From the NCBI GenBank assembly GCA_963723205.1, contig CAVRQC010000035.1:186001-250000 (forward strand): a stretch of 64,000 nt of DNA, given 5' to 3'. Within the stretch, counting starts at the first letter, position 1; every line of letters starts with the position of its first letter. Origin of the DNA: CAVQBP01 sp963723205. Lineage in GTDB: Bacteria; Bacteroidota; Ignavibacteria; Ignavibacteriales; Ignavibacteriaceae. Positions 1-9,248 of the stretch are shown here, in pieces. A program made the translations under genes and the position numbers. The notes beneath the pieces are model-generated. The model saw only the letters and a program-made list of their open reading frames with translations. It had not been told where the DNA came from and did no database searches.

Positions 1-798
1 ATGTCCTTTTTCCCGGTTAAGTCCGGGAAAATCAACCGCAGCAAGAACCTTGAAACGATCATTCACATTCGTCTTGTCCTGCTCTTCAATTCCCGGAAAA
101 CCTTCCATATTTGATTGTCCAAAACAAAGAAAAATATAAAAATCCTGGTCTTGTGAAATAGCCTCTGTATTTGCCCTCGTTAGTTTCATATTTATTTGCT
201 GATCCATTACATCTGCATCAACATTAATTGTATCGTTGTCAAGATATTTACACTTATGACTTATTTTCATCCCATTTAAATCAATATCAAATGAAAAATC
301 ATTTCCATTTACGATTCCATTGGTTAAATCAATTACCCCTAAAGAAGAAGAATCCGTCCCTGTTAGTGTATCTCCATTTACCTTAAATGTAAAAGTTAAT
401 TCCATTTCTCCCTGGGGCCCGCTTACCATACCAATCCACTTACCATCAATTTTAGATTCTTTTTTTACCCTGCTTAATTCCATTGGCTGGTCGGTCCATG
501 GTAAGCTTAGTTTAACTATGTTACTATCCAAAACACCGGTATGACTTATAATCTGTCCATTTACATCTACATCAAATGAAAATTCATTTCCATTTATTTT
601 TCCATTTTCAATAGGAAGAGTTCCCATTTCTGAAGTAACATTTCCGCTCAAAGTATCACCCTCTACTTTAAAAGTGAAAATTAAATCCATATCGCCGTTT
701 GGTGTGCCCATTTTACCTTTCCAGCTTCCATCCAGATTTTGGGCAAAAGAAGTTATGCTCAGCAGGAACAATAAAATACCTGTAATAAAAGTTTTCAT
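1..798 (-). CDS. Secreted SASA/CE6-type acetylesterase with two N-terminal repeat modules (3' end outside window)
   Basis: The frame is open from the ATG at 798 to the left edge (266 residues visible), so the stop lies outside the window. Residues 1-19 are a signal peptide. Two related ~90-residue modules follow (about 22-111 and 117-209), each with W-x-G-x-M, PxG, a GDTLxG turn and an NGN-x-FSFD stretch. After them begins an SGNH/sialate-O-acetylesterase (SASA, CE6-like) domain whose FLCFGQSNMEG block carries the likely nucleophile Ser229. The same block opens the esterase at 55993-58791. The modules resemble the free-standing lipoprotein at 11611-11982. GGAGA lies 7 bases upstream of the ATG. 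By family the enzyme would remove acetyl groups from xylan or other glycans; the role of the modules is unknown. Confidence 0.88.
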   Translation of the reverse strand, partial: MKTFITGILLFLLSITSFAQNLDGSWKGKMGTPNGDMDLIFTFKVEGDTLSGNVTSEMGTLPIENGKINGNEFSFDVDVNGQIISHTGVLDSNIVKLSLPWTDQPMELSRVKKESKIDGKWIGMVSGPQGEMELTFTFKVNGDTLTGTDSSSLGVIDLTNGIVNGNDFSFDIDLNGMKISHKCKYLDNDTINVDADVMDQQINMKLTRANTEAISQDQDFYIFLCFGQSNMEGFPGIEEQDKTNVNDRFKVLAAVDFPGLNREKGH

Positions 799-811
799 TT
801 TTTCTCCGCTC

Positions 812-826
812 GTTTTAAGTTAAAAC
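812..826. promoter_or_regulatory. Perfect 7-1-7 palindrome just upstream of the left-edge esterase
   Basis: GTTTTAA-G-TTAAAAC is a perfect inverted repeat 13 bases upstream of the ATG at 798. Its 12-base core TTTTAAGTTAAA recurs at 12073-12084, upstream of the related small lipoprotein gene. It could be an operator, but the sequence is very AT-rich and chance is possible. Confidence 0.25.
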
Positions 827-957
827 TCCTGATTTTATTTAAGAGAGATTTTATATATTAAAAAATTTTGACTGTCGTCTTAATGTTATTATTCCGCATA
901 ATTTTAATTCCTTTAACTAAAGAGCTGAATTTGAACTTTGTTACTGTTTTGACCGTA

Positions 958-2121
958 CTATGGATTATATCCGGGACCCATAACCAGCTTATCACCTGAA
1001 TCATCTATTTCATAAAGTCTTGGTTTACGAGGTCCGTCTCCTTCTGCATGATGTATAACCAGCAGACGTTTCCCTTCAAATGTTGTGAAAATCATCCCAT
1101 GCCCTGAATTGTTTCCTACAAATGGTTGTTCTTCCTGTATCCAGGGACCATCAATTGTTCCTGATTCAGAATAGGCAACTCCCTGCAAATACCTTCCTTT
1201 TCCCCAGCTTGACCAAAGCATTCCCAACTTGCCGGTTTTTGTTCTGAACAACTCGGGTCCGTCGGTAACCCATCCCGGGAGCTTCATACCAAAAGTCATC
1301 TCTCCGTTGGCAACCATTTCAAGCGCCCATGGAGCTTCGCTTGCCCTGAAAAGACATACAGGATCAGAAATTCTTTTACTTAAATCGGGAGATAACTTAA
1401 CATACTCCATTGTTCCGTCAACAACCTGAGTCCATTCATGAACAAAGACAAAATACGGGATACCATCTTCATACCAGATTGTACCATCGATTACATCCCA
1501 ATTATGATAAAGGTAATCATAATCCGGATCTGGGTTCAAAGGTTTGTAAGGTCCTTCCGGTTTACCGGATACTAAAATTTGCGTCTGATTTCGATGGACA
1601 TTGTATCTACGAGGAACAACATCAACGAGGTCTTTTCTATCAGTCCATGTTGCTGCATAATAATATTTGCCGTTGACTTCATGAATTTCAGCAGCAGCAA
1701 CAAACGGAATCCCTTCCATCCATGTGCCTGTAACATCAAAAGCCCCGTAAGGACCAGTCCATGTTTTCAAATCTTTACTCTTATAAATATTACCGCCGCT
1801 GCTTGTAAGATAATAAGTATGTGTCTTTTTATCGGGAAAAATGTATGGATCACTCATCACCAATGAATCAAGTACAGTAGTGACGATCTCACGGGATTGT
1901 GTTATGCTTGGACTTACCCATCTTCTTCTTGGACGCGGTGTACTTCCGTTATTCGTTGAAGGCATACCAAAACCTTTGGAGCCCGGAGGAGCAGGGATTG
2001 TTACCGTAGGAACAAGCTTCTTTTTTTCCGGTGTTTGAGCGTTAGAAGTCTGTTTTGAATTGAAAATTACAAGTATTGCAGTAAAAGAGATGATTAATAG
2101 AAAATTAAAATTTTTTTTCAT
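958..2121 (-). CDS. Secreted glycoside hydrolase family 43 protein
   Basis: This 387-residue protein has a hydrophobic signal segment at residues 7-20, a Pro/Arg-rich linker to about 70, then a five-bladed GH43 domain. The three GH43 acidic positions are visible: Asp91 in SDPYIF (general base), Asp212 in DVIDGTIW (pKa modulator) and Glu290 in TDGPELF (general acid). The start at 2121 follows GGATGG. GH43 enzymes act mainly as arabinofuranosidases, beta-xylosidases or arabinanases. The exact substrate cannot be read from the sequence. It lies between another GH43 gene and the left-edge esterase in the same direction, which fits hemicellulose side-chain removal. Confidence 0.92.
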   Translation of the reverse strand: MKKNFNFLLIISFTAILVIFNSKQTSNAQTPEKKKLVPTVTIPAPPGSKGFGMPSTNNGSTPRPRRRWVSPSITQSREIVTTVLDSLVMSDPYIFPDKKTHTYYLTSSGGNIYKSKDLKTWTGPYGAFDVTGTWMEGIPFVAAAEIHEVNGKYYYAATWTDRKDLVDVVPRRYNVHRNQTQILVSGKPEGPYKPLNPDPDYDYLYHNWDVIDGTIWYEDGIPYFVFVHEWTQVVDGTMEYVKLSPDLSKRISDPVCLFRASEAPWALEMVANGEMTFGMKLPGWVTDGPELFRTKTGKLGMLWSSWGKGRYLQGVAYSESGTIDGPWIQEEQPFVGNNSGHGMIFTTFEGKRLLVIHHAEGDGPRKPRLYEIDDSGDKLVMGPGYNP

Positions 2122-2304
2122 AATCCATCCGGTTAAATTTATATTAATTAGTTAATTCAATATCCCGTTTTGGAATTAACCAGATCCGCCTTTCCAGGTA
2201 TTTCGCTTTCCCGATTAAAGAGATCCCTTTTTATAGTTGTAATAAAAAAGATGCACGGGAAAATGCCTAAACATCTTTTCTCACAAATGATTACTCTATT
2301 TTCT

Positions 2305-3759
2305 TCAGGGTGTCTTAAAGTTCCAACGTGAATTATCACTCTTTGGATCAAACTTAGCCAAAGTAGGTGTACAGTCACCAACTGCAACCAAAGCAAGAGG
2401 TTCCTTAGAATCAGGCACAACCTTTGGCATAATGCGGTAAGTTCCATCAGTCAGCTGGTCGATGCGCCAAAGTTGTTCCGGAGCTCCCGTGAATTTTGGT
2501 ACAGTAATTATTTCTGCATCTGCTGTAGCAGCTAATGCACGATCCGTACTGTCAATAGTAATTTTGAAATATGGAGAACCCGGGTAACCTCCCACACCTG
2601 ATACAGGAGTAATCCTCCACTTTTGGTGCGGACGAACCATAAAATCGCCCATACGGACTTCGATATTACCGGTCGGCCAATCTTTTGAATCCTCTGCCAG
2701 AGTCTGAGGTGAAACCGGTTTTACCGGTTCATCATTATTTTGTCTAAAAAACCGCCATGTTCCTCGAGTCATCCTTACAAAATCCACTGCCAGTTCAAGT
2801 GCATAGCCGCTGCGTTCAGACTGGATTTCATAGGTACCCTCTTTAAAATTATCACCGGCAACCGGCCATCCGTCTTTCCAGAGAAGCGGGCGAATACCCA
2901 ATACGCTCCGGCCACCCTGTGCCAGGTCTGATTCATAATGACAGGAAAATTTTTCAACACCATCCCCAAGGTCTAGCAGGCCGAAATGACCCGGACCAAT
3001 AAAGGTACCGCTGGCGGCAACTACGAGTTTACCCCCGCCCTTGAGCATATCTCTACCCATATTATCCAGATAAGGACCGGTTACATTCCTGGAGCGTCCT
3101 ACACGGATATTGTATGTGGAGTTGGAGCCGTCGCAGCAAGTGCCGTGAGTACCAAGCAGATAGTACCAGCCATTCCGATACATCATCGCGGTAGCTTCAC
3201 AGTCAATAGCTATATCTTTTGCCTTGTTGCCTTCGATGCGTTTTCCCGTTTTAGGATCGAGCTCAACGATCCTTATGAAACCGAAGTAGGTTCCATATGT
3301 AAGCCATAACCGGCCATCAGTAGGATCAAGCAGAAATGCCGGATCAATTGCATCACAGTCTTCAACACCGTCAGATGAAGCTACGACGGTTTCGTCTTTA
3401 AATCCAAAGTCGGGGGAGATGGGGTCAAGCGTTTTAGTCCACATAACATAAACATTGCTGGCATGTCCGCCGGCCAATCCTCCGCCACCTTTTGCATAGG
3501 AGACATAATAACGATCGCCGATATGAATGACATCGGGTGCCACGCCGCCACCGGGACGTACAGCCCCGCTCTTCCAAACCCAGCCGTCGTCAGAAATCAA
3601 ACCGCCGCCGCGTGTACCGAAAGTATAATATTTGCCGTCACACTTAACTATGGTTGATGGATCGTGAATGTAAGGTTCACCGATCTGCGCTAATGCCGAT
3701 CGAGAAAAACTTAGAAGAAGTAGGATGGAAACTACTGCTATTAGAAAACGGAACTTCAT
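2305..3759 (-). CDS. Secreted GH43 arabinanase-like enzyme with C-terminal beta-trefoil-like region
   Basis: I place the start at the ATG at 3759 (484 residues). It follows GGAGG at good spacing and opens directly with a signal peptide ending SRSALAQ. A longer frame from 3807 overlaps the preceding stop and has no better site. The GH43 domain shows HDPSTIV (base Asp), DAIDPAFLLD (modulator Asp) and CEATAMMYRNGWYYLLG (acid Glu), an arrangement seen in endo-arabinanase-type subfamilies. From about residue 320, repeated Q/K-x-W motifs (KWRITP, QLWRI) suggest a ricin-like carbohydrate-binding beta-trefoil. It probably acts on arabinan or arabinoxylan; the subfamily is uncertain. Confidence 0.92.
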   Translation of the reverse strand: MKFRFLIAVVSILLLLSFSRSALAQIGEPYIHDPSTIVKCDGKYYTFGTRGGGLISDDGWVWKSGAVRPGGGVAPDVIHIGDRYYVSYAKGGGGLAGGHASNVYVMWTKTLDPISPDFGFKDETVVASSDGVEDCDAIDPAFLLDPTDGRLWLTYGTYFGFIRIVELDPKTGKRIEGNKAKDIAIDCEATAMMYRNGWYYLLGTHGTCCDGSNSTYNIRVGRSRNVTGPYLDNMGRDMLKGGGKLVVAASGTFIGPGHFGLLDLGDGVEKFSCHYESDLAQGGRSVLGIRPLLWKDGWPVAGDNFKEGTYEIQSERSGYALELAVDFVRMTRGTWRFFRQNNDEPVKPVSPQTLAEDSKDWPTGNIEVRMGDFMVRPHQKWRITPVSGVGGYPGSPYFKITIDSTDRALAATADAEIITVPKFTGAPEQLWRIDQLTDGTYRIMPKVVPDSKEPLALVAVGDCTPTLAKFDPKSDNSRWNFKTP

Positions 3760-3806
3760 AAAACCTCCAAAAACAAAAAGAATTAAGATCATAAAAAAAT
3801 AATCCA

Positions 3807-4547
3807 TTATTTTCCGGAACTTTCAATATTCATGGTAAGGTCCTTTATTGGATTACCATTTTCATCTATGAAACGAACACAAAAATCACTCATACCGGGA
3901 CCATTGATTACAGCACCGCGAATAATGTTTTTGCCTTTTTTAAGTGTCAGGCGTTTGGAAACACAGTCATCCATTACCATTCTCCGATCACCCGAAAGGA
4001 TGACAGCCTCTTTGCCATTAAGCCACCACATAGATGCTGAATTGGAACCGACTGCCAGACGAACGTCTTTCATCTCCCGCGGGCTGTTAACAACAGTAAC
4101 TGCCCAAAACAGGACACCATATATCTTCTTATCCAGACCATATGCAAATCGAAAGAGTTTGACATTGAAATTTGCAGCGTCCAGAGCATGCCAGGTGAGT
4201 TCCTGACCTCCTACAGTTACCTTGTCACCGTCGTTCGGGACTGTAGTAAACTGACCGGGAAAGTACAAGGTATCAAAGGCGTTCCGGATATAGCTGTCGG
4301 TAAAAACAGTATTGCTCCTGTTTGGTTTATCAATCGGTTCCAGAAGCAGCCATCGCTGCAGGAAACCTTCTGCGTCCGGTGTTTTGGGAGATGATGTAAC
4401 ATTGGTAAAGTAAGGTGCCAAACTTCGCGCAGTATCGCCGGGTGCTGCATTATTAACAGAACCGTCCGATTCCGCTAAGAAGCTTTGGTAAGTCAATATG
4501 ATAATGGTGCCGAATAACAGCATCATGATTTTTTGAAATTTTTTCAT
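3807..4547 (-). CDS. Secreted beta-sandwich (galactose-binding-like) protein of unknown function
   Basis: This 246-residue protein has an N-terminal signal peptide and no catalytic motif I recognise. It contains a WLLLEPIDKP element followed by a region ending SNSASMWWLNGKEAV and LTLKKGKNIIRGAVI. That pattern is typical of galactose-binding-like domains that precede esterases or hydrolases in other secreted proteins, so a carbohydrate-binding role is possible. AAGGAT precedes the start at 4547. The gene is followed closely by the GH43 gene at 2305-3759 and is probably cotranscribed with it. The function is not known. Confidence 0.82.
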   Translation of the reverse strand: MKKFQKIMMLLFGTIIILTYQSFLAESDGSVNNAAPGDTARSLAPYFTNVTSSPKTPDAEGFLQRWLLLEPIDKPNRSNTVFTDSYIRNAFDTLYFPGQFTTVPNDGDKVTVGGQELTWHALDAANFNVKLFRFAYGLDKKIYGVLFWAVTVVNSPREMKDVRLAVGSNSASMWWLNGKEAVILSGDRRMVMDDCVSKRLTLKKGKNIIRGAVINGPGMSDFCVRFIDENGNPIKDLTMNIESSGK

Positions 4548-4730
4548 GGCAGATCCTTGTTGAATATTAATTTCCAGTTTACAAAATAAAAATAAATCTT
4601 TTTAATGTTAGTTTATCAATTTATATAGCAGCATAAAGTTCATGTGATTGATTTAGTAAGGCAGCATTTAAAATAAATTAAATTTTGAACCAGCTACAGT
4701 TGTGAATATTCATTGCCCCAAATTAATAGG

Positions 4731-5348
4731 TTATATACTCTGTACAACAAAGTACGGTTGTTGAGTCAATGATGCAGATAATCCCGGATACAGCCAAACA
4801 TTATCCGTTCTTTCTCTCAATTCAAAATAATATTGAAGAGGATACAGAGTTTCGGTATACTCAGCCGGAATAGCAGCTACAAAACTGTTGCCTGCCTGCT
4901 TCATTTCTAATGTTTTAAATCTCTCAGCCTGATTTACATGCCGATAATATAATTTTACAGATCTTACTTTTTTCTCAATTGATAATTCCAGATCCAAAGC
5001 TTTTCCTGCTGTAAAGTGTTCCGGTTGTTTATGCTTGCAAATTGCAGAATCACGTTTCGGCCGGCCCAGTGCTTTCTCTATGGCCAATCGTATATTATCT
5101 TTTTGAACAGCCGTAGTAACCGGAGTTTCATTCAATATATTTTTCATAAAGTCAATATCTTCATCAATTGCAGGTAAACGATCAAGCCAATGACCCCTTA
5201 ACACATCCAGTTCGCTTACAGTAATATCATGTTTATACACATCCCTGGCTATTTCGGAAAGTTCAATCCAGAAATTCCTCGCTTTATGATAAGTTTTTAT
5301 TGATAATTCCAATGCATTCCGGTCGCCGCTTTGTTTAAAAGATTCCAA
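4731..5348 (-). pseudogene. C-terminal fragment of the frameshifted glucuronidase-like gene
   Basis: The frame from about 5348 gives roughly 205 residues that continue the protein encoded at 5335-7491. The upstream frame ends ...AGVLFGIF and this frame resumes ...KQSGDRNALELSIKTYHKARNFW. Deleting one T from the TTTT run at 5337-5340 joins them as GIFKQSGDRNAL, a natural helical continuation. The fragment holds a helical segment and then a beta-rich end (SIEKKVRSVKLYYRHVNQAE) resembling an Ig-like C-terminal domain. It has no signal peptide, so it is unlikely to work alone. A sequencing error is the simplest alternative to true decay. Confidence 0.8.
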
Positions 5349-7491
5349 AAAGGACGCCGGCTCTGAATTTGGCTCCGAAGAATCGGCCCAATCCAGCCGC
5401 TATTGCTACATCAACTGCCATACGGCGGAATTCAGGTTTTTGTTTTCCTTTTGATTTGCTTTTTGCTATTGCTAGTTGTTCATATGCTGCTTCAGCATAG
5501 TCTTCTATCCATTGAGCATACTCTATTGGAGTGTATTTGCCGCTGTATTCACCTTTTAACAGCTCATCTGCAAAATCATTTATACCCATAAACAGTTGAG
5601 GATCCATCGGGCTGACATTACCAAATACTTTCGGGGATGGAGTATCAAAAAACGGATTTTTATTATTGGGATCTGCAATTGATAAATTTGTGTAAATCTC
5701 AGGCCAATATAAATTGTTTGCTGCTGAAACCCCATGAGCAGTTAATACAACCGGAAGTATTGGAAAAGCATTTGCAAGAGCCGATTCAACAGCACCTGCT
5801 CCGCTGTCAAAATGTTTCACTAAATACCTGCGCCATATACTTGGTTCTGTATCAGGATTATATGCGAGTCTGCCGAATATTCTGTAGCTGTAAAGATATT
5901 TTTCCCAATCCCATTTCGGTTTTAATGATTTATCAAGGTAAGCACAGCGTCCCCCGGCTATACCTGAACCGCGGCGGCCTTTAAATGACAGCGGTTCCAT
6001 TAGTTCAGCCCCAGCACTTCCGCAAAAACTGAACACCTTTGAATATGCAGCACTCATTTCCGGACTGCCCCAGAGTAAAAGTCGCTGCGTGCCGGGCCAT
6101 ATTCTATGTAAAACTCCGTAGCGCCTGTTTTTTTTGAAAAGATCTCCATAACCATAACGCATGAAACTACGCGAACCGGCACTTAAATTCATTAGTCCTT
6201 CAGCTTTTTGACCCGGTTTCGGAATTTCAAATGCCCTTATATCTGCCTGATGATAAGGTAAACCAAGATGCTCTGCCCAGTACTTGGGAGAAACTTTAAC
6301 AGGCATTCCGGTTGCAATTGCAGTGTCAATCATTTCCTGATTTATCCCTTTAGCATGCATATCAATTTCAACTTTGCGTTCGCAGGCAGCAACTCCCTCA
6401 AATACAGTTTTCCAAAAATTATAGCTGCCTTCCTTAACACCGCTTTCTCCGTGTATGCGGAATGTTATTCCGCTGATAGCCGGACAATTTTGCAGAAGTT
6501 GCCTGACTGCATCCCGGCAATACGGCCCGTGGTTTTCAGGGGTTAATCCTTCTATGGTATAATTTGCATTAGGGCTGTTGCTCCATTTGTATCCATGCAT
6601 CCAGATCCCCAGCTGAAACTGAATGCCGCGGGCAGCAGTTTGCTCGCCAATAAATTTCAACGTTTCAAGATTTTTATCTCGCTCTGAATCCGGTAATTGC
6701 GGTACCCGCACATTGTATCCTGGTACAGACAACAGGAACGGATAAGCAAAAAGAAAATAAGCGTCGGTAACATTTTCCAGGAAATCGTAACCGATTCCAA
6801 AACTCAGATTAAAACGATTAAAGCGCTGTGTGGTCAGCATGGTAAGATATTCTTTCCACATTTCCCGGTCATAATACCAGGGTTTATCTTCAATCTCACT
6901 AACAAAAAGTCTGTTAAGACTGCGGATATCATTTGCCGGTTTCTCAATGATAGAATTTTGAATATAGATTGAGTTAACAGGTTCATCTGAACATTTGATT
7001 TTGTCGGTAAGCTCCAGCAGAGCATAAACGAGTCCCCGTATATCATACCCGCAAGCTAATAAGATTTGTTTATCATCTGATCTTAACGGGATTAAACCAA
7101 GAGCTTCCGGGACGGCCGGTATTTTCTTATTTAAATTTTTAAGCAGCCGGACAGCTAAAGCAGAATTTGAACCTGCAGCAACAATACAGAAGTCTCCGTC
7201 TCTGGTTTGAGATATATTGCTGCACCGATAAACTTTTACACCGCTGGCAATTAATGATTTCTCTAATTCTTCAACAGCCCATTGTGACGGTTGTGAACCT
7301 GATATTTTATCTGCAGGATCAGTAACAATAGAAATCCTTTTTGTTTGAAGATTAATATATCCTAATGAAGATATCCCGATAGTAGAAATTCCGGCTAATT
7401 TTATAAAACGTCGTCGGCTAATACCTTTTTTTTCGTCAGAATTTTTTTGATTTAAATGATGCTGCAAGAAACTTGATTTTTTTTTAATCAA
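5335..7491 (-). CDS. Tat-exported glucuronidase-like TIM-barrel hydrolase, N-terminal part (premature stop by frameshift)
   Basis: The 718-residue frame begins with a twin-arginine leader (SRRRFIKLAGIS, about 26-37). A GH67/GH20-like alpha/beta N-domain follows (VEELEKSLIASGVKVY), then a long TIM-barrel region with FNLSFGIGYDF and GITFRIHGESGV that may carry the active-site acids. I do not recognise a firm CAZy family; alpha-glucuronidase-like is a structural guess. It stops early at 5335-5337, while the rest of the protein lies in another frame (4731-5348). No ATG is available near the leader: the frame opens at TTG 7491 just after an in-frame TAA and is followed by a run of nine A. Intact length would be about 920 residues. 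Confidence 0.72.
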   Translation of the reverse strand: MIKKKSSFLQHHLNQKNSDEKKGISRRRFIKLAGISTIGISSLGYINLQTKRISIVTDPADKISGSQPSQWAVEELEKSLIASGVKVYRCSNISQTRDGDFCIVAAGSNSALAVRLLKNLNKKIPAVPEALGLIPLRSDDKQILLACGYDIRGLVYALLELTDKIKCSDEPVNSIYIQNSIIEKPANDIRSLNRLFVSEIEDKPWYYDREMWKEYLTMLTTQRFNRFNLSFGIGYDFLENVTDAYFLFAYPFLLSVPGYNVRVPQLPDSERDKNLETLKFIGEQTAARGIQFQLGIWMHGYKWSNSPNANYTIEGLTPENHGPYCRDAVRQLLQNCPAISGITFRIHGESGVKEGSYNFWKTVFEGVAACERKVEIDMHAKGINQEMIDTAIATGMPVKVSPKYWAEHLGLPYHQADIRAFEIPKPGQKAEGLMNLSAGSRSFMRYGYGDLFKKNRRYGVLHRIWPGTQRLLLWGSPEMSAAYSKVFSFCGSAGAELMEPLSFKGRRGSGIAGGRCAYLDKSLKPKWDWEKYLYSYRIFGRLAYNPDTEPSIWRRYLVKHFDSGAGAVESALANAFPILPVVLTAHGVSAANNLYWPEIYTNLSIADPNNKNPFFDTPSPKVFGNVSPMDPQLFMGINDFADELLKGEYSGKYTPIEYAQWIEDYAEAAYEQLAIAKSKSKGKQKPEFRRMAVDVAIAAGLGRFFGAKFRAGVLFGIF
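5337..5340 (-). other. One-base frameshift site (TTTT run before stop)
   Basis: On the minus strand the frame reads GGA ATC TTT TAA, and removing one T gives GGA ATC TTT AAA CAA AGC, which continues into the downstream fragment. The P-site codon TTT followed by another T, with a stop codon next in frame, would also permit a +1 slip of the Phe tRNA. Mutation or an assembly error is more likely than programmed recoding. Confidence 0.75.
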
Positions 7492-7725
7492 AGATAATTA
7501 ATTCTTTTAGGTTAGTGCAATAGCAATGTCCTCAAATAGGTTTTTATTTAGAATTATTTTATTCACGTCAAAATCATTATTTACTGTCTCATCCTTATTA
7601 AAACTAAATACATTGAAGATGAGCAGGATATTTACATATTAAAAATGTTGGCGGGATACTTTCTTTTCGTATTATATTTACCTAAGCTAATATTATTTTT
7701 TATTTCTCAAAAACCGGGTGGTCTC

Positions 7726-9156
7726 ATGAAATACTTATTTTACTTTCTTTTAATATGCATGCTGTTGACTTTAGTTTCATGCAGCGAAAAAAAATCGAAT
7801 CCTGTTTTGAATATTGAAGGCGGACAGGTAATCGGAGTGAAGACTCCGACAGAGGGAGTTATTGCATATAAGGGGATACCTTTTGCAGCACCTCCCTTAG
7901 GCATCTTGCGATGGAAAGAGCCGCAGCCTGTAGTTCCCTGGGAAGGTGTAAAAGTAGCAGATAAATATGGCGCTGCTGCCGAGCAGGTAACCTGGGATCC
8001 CAATAGTTTTTACGGAAAGGAATGGCGCGCCAGCGGTTCTGTTCCATTCAGCGAGGACTGTCTTTATCTGAATATTTGGACTCCCGCTGCAGGCCAAATA
8101 GATAAGAAACTCCCTGTTGCTATGTGGATACATGGAGGAGGTTATCGTGAGGGGTTTGCCTTTGAACCGGAAATGGACGGCGGTGAAACCTGGGCTTCAA
8201 AAGGTGTTATTTTAGTATCGGTAACATACCGTCTTGGTATTATTGGCTTCTTCTCACACCCGCTTTTATCGGCTGAAAGTCCTCATGGCATATCAGGTAA
8301 TTATGGCTTATTTGATCAGGTTGCAGCACTTAAATGGATTCATAATAATATTAAGCAGTTTGGAGGAGATCCAAACAATATAACTATATTCGGTCAGAGT
8401 GCAGGAGCCGGCAGTGTTCAATCATTGTGTGCTTCTCCGCTGTCAAAAGACTTGGTTAGTCATGCAATAAGCATGAGCGGCGGCGGATTAGGGAATTTTC
8501 GTCTGGGTACTAATAATCTTGATTCTGCTCAAACAGCGAACAAAGAAATGATGGATTATTTTAAGATAAGGACTTTAAAGGAAATGCGCTCACTTTCTTT
8601 TGATTCGCTTCTGAAAATGTCAAAAGAATATTCAGATGCAACTGGTAAACGCATGTTTTGGGCTCCTGTTATAGACAATTATTTATTGAAGGGTACTTTC
8701 AGCGATGAAGCAAAAGCCGGCAACATTGCCGATATCCCTTATATGTTTGGGTATACTGCCAATGACCTATTTGATATGACAAAAGCTGTTGAAGATTTTT
8801 GTGCATTGCGGGCTGAAAAAAGCAGTAAGCCTGCTTATGCCTATTTATTTGCCAGACAATTACCTGGTGATTCCAGCGGTGCCTTCCACTCTTCTGATTT
8901 GTGGTATGTATTCCATTCATTCAGGCATAGCTGGCGTCCTTTTACTGCAGGTGACAAAGCTTTGAGCAGCCAAATGGTTAATTACTATACCAACTTTGCT
9001 AAGTTCGGTAATCCGAATGGTGAGGAAAAAGGTGTTTGGACTCCTTACACTTCTAAAGATCCAAAATTAATGATACTCAATGTTAACGGAGACCAGGCAT
9101 CCTGTACTATGTCCGATAAACCGGAATATAAAGGAAGCGCATTCAGATGGAGATAA
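7726..9156 (+). CDS. Type-B carboxylesterase lipoprotein
   Basis: I start at the ATG at 7726 (476 residues), which follows GGTGG and opens with a lipoprotein signal ending LTLVSC; the upstream ATG at 7645 adds an unlikely hydrophobic tail. The alpha/beta-hydrolase fold of the para-nitrobenzyl-esterase/cholinesterase family is clear. SEDCLYLNIWTP and the oxyanion loop WIHGGGY are present, and the nucleophile elbow FGQSAGAGS has its Ser near residue 225. GAFHSSDLWYVF carries the probable catalytic His. It is anchored by lipid, probably in the outer membrane or periplasm. By family it cleaves carboxylic esters, possibly ferulate or acetate on hemicellulose. It is the only clear plus-strand gene in the window. 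Confidence 0.93.
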   Translation: MKYLFYFLLICMLLTLVSCSEKKSNPVLNIEGGQVIGVKTPTEGVIAYKGIPFAAPPLGILRWKEPQPVVPWEGVKVADKYGAAAEQVTWDPNSFYGKEWRASGSVPFSEDCLYLNIWTPAAGQIDKKLPVAMWIHGGGYREGFAFEPEMDGGETWASKGVILVSVTYRLGIIGFFSHPLLSAESPHGISGNYGLFDQVAALKWIHNNIKQFGGDPNNITIFGQSAGAGSVQSLCASPLSKDLVSHAISMSGGGLGNFRLGTNNLDSAQTANKEMMDYFKIRTLKEMRSLSFDSLLKMSKEYSDATGKRMFWAPVIDNYLLKGTFSDEAKAGNIADIPYMFGYTANDLFDMTKAVEDFCALRAEKSSKPAYAYLFARQLPGDSSGAFHSSDLWYVFHSFRHSWRPFTAGDKALSSQMVNYYTNFAKFGNPNGEEKGVWTPYTSKDPKLMILNVNGDQASCTMSDKPEYKGSAFRWR

Positions 9157-9185
9157 ACTAATTTAGAAAATGACTTATAAATACA

Positions 9186-9212
9186 AAAGCCTGGATCGGA
9201 TTTCCAGGCTTT
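9186..9212. terminator. Bidirectional intrinsic terminator
   Basis: A perfect 10-bp inverted repeat (AAAGCCTGGA / TCCAGGCTTT) with a 7-base loop sits between the convergent genes ending at 9156 (plus) and 9249 (minus). The stem ends in T runs in both directions, so it can serve both genes. Confidence 0.85.
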
Positions 9213-9248
9213 CCTATTTAACTAAGATAAATCGTTGAATCAATAACT

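Noticed and set aside
2157..2447. Minus-strand frame of about 96 codons
   Set aside because: It overlaps the 3' end of the GH43 gene in another frame, has no signal or domain pattern and runs through the intergenic gap.
3760..3807. Start of the GH43 gene at 3807, overlapping the previous stop as TAATG
   Set aside because: The ATG at 3759 has a strong GGAGG and opens directly with a standard signal peptide; the longer form would place extra hydrophobic residues before it.
5337..5340. Programmed +1 frameshifting as the main explanation of the split gene
   Set aside because: No upstream stimulatory element is evident, and a one-base indel in a homopolymer is a common mutation or sequencing error.
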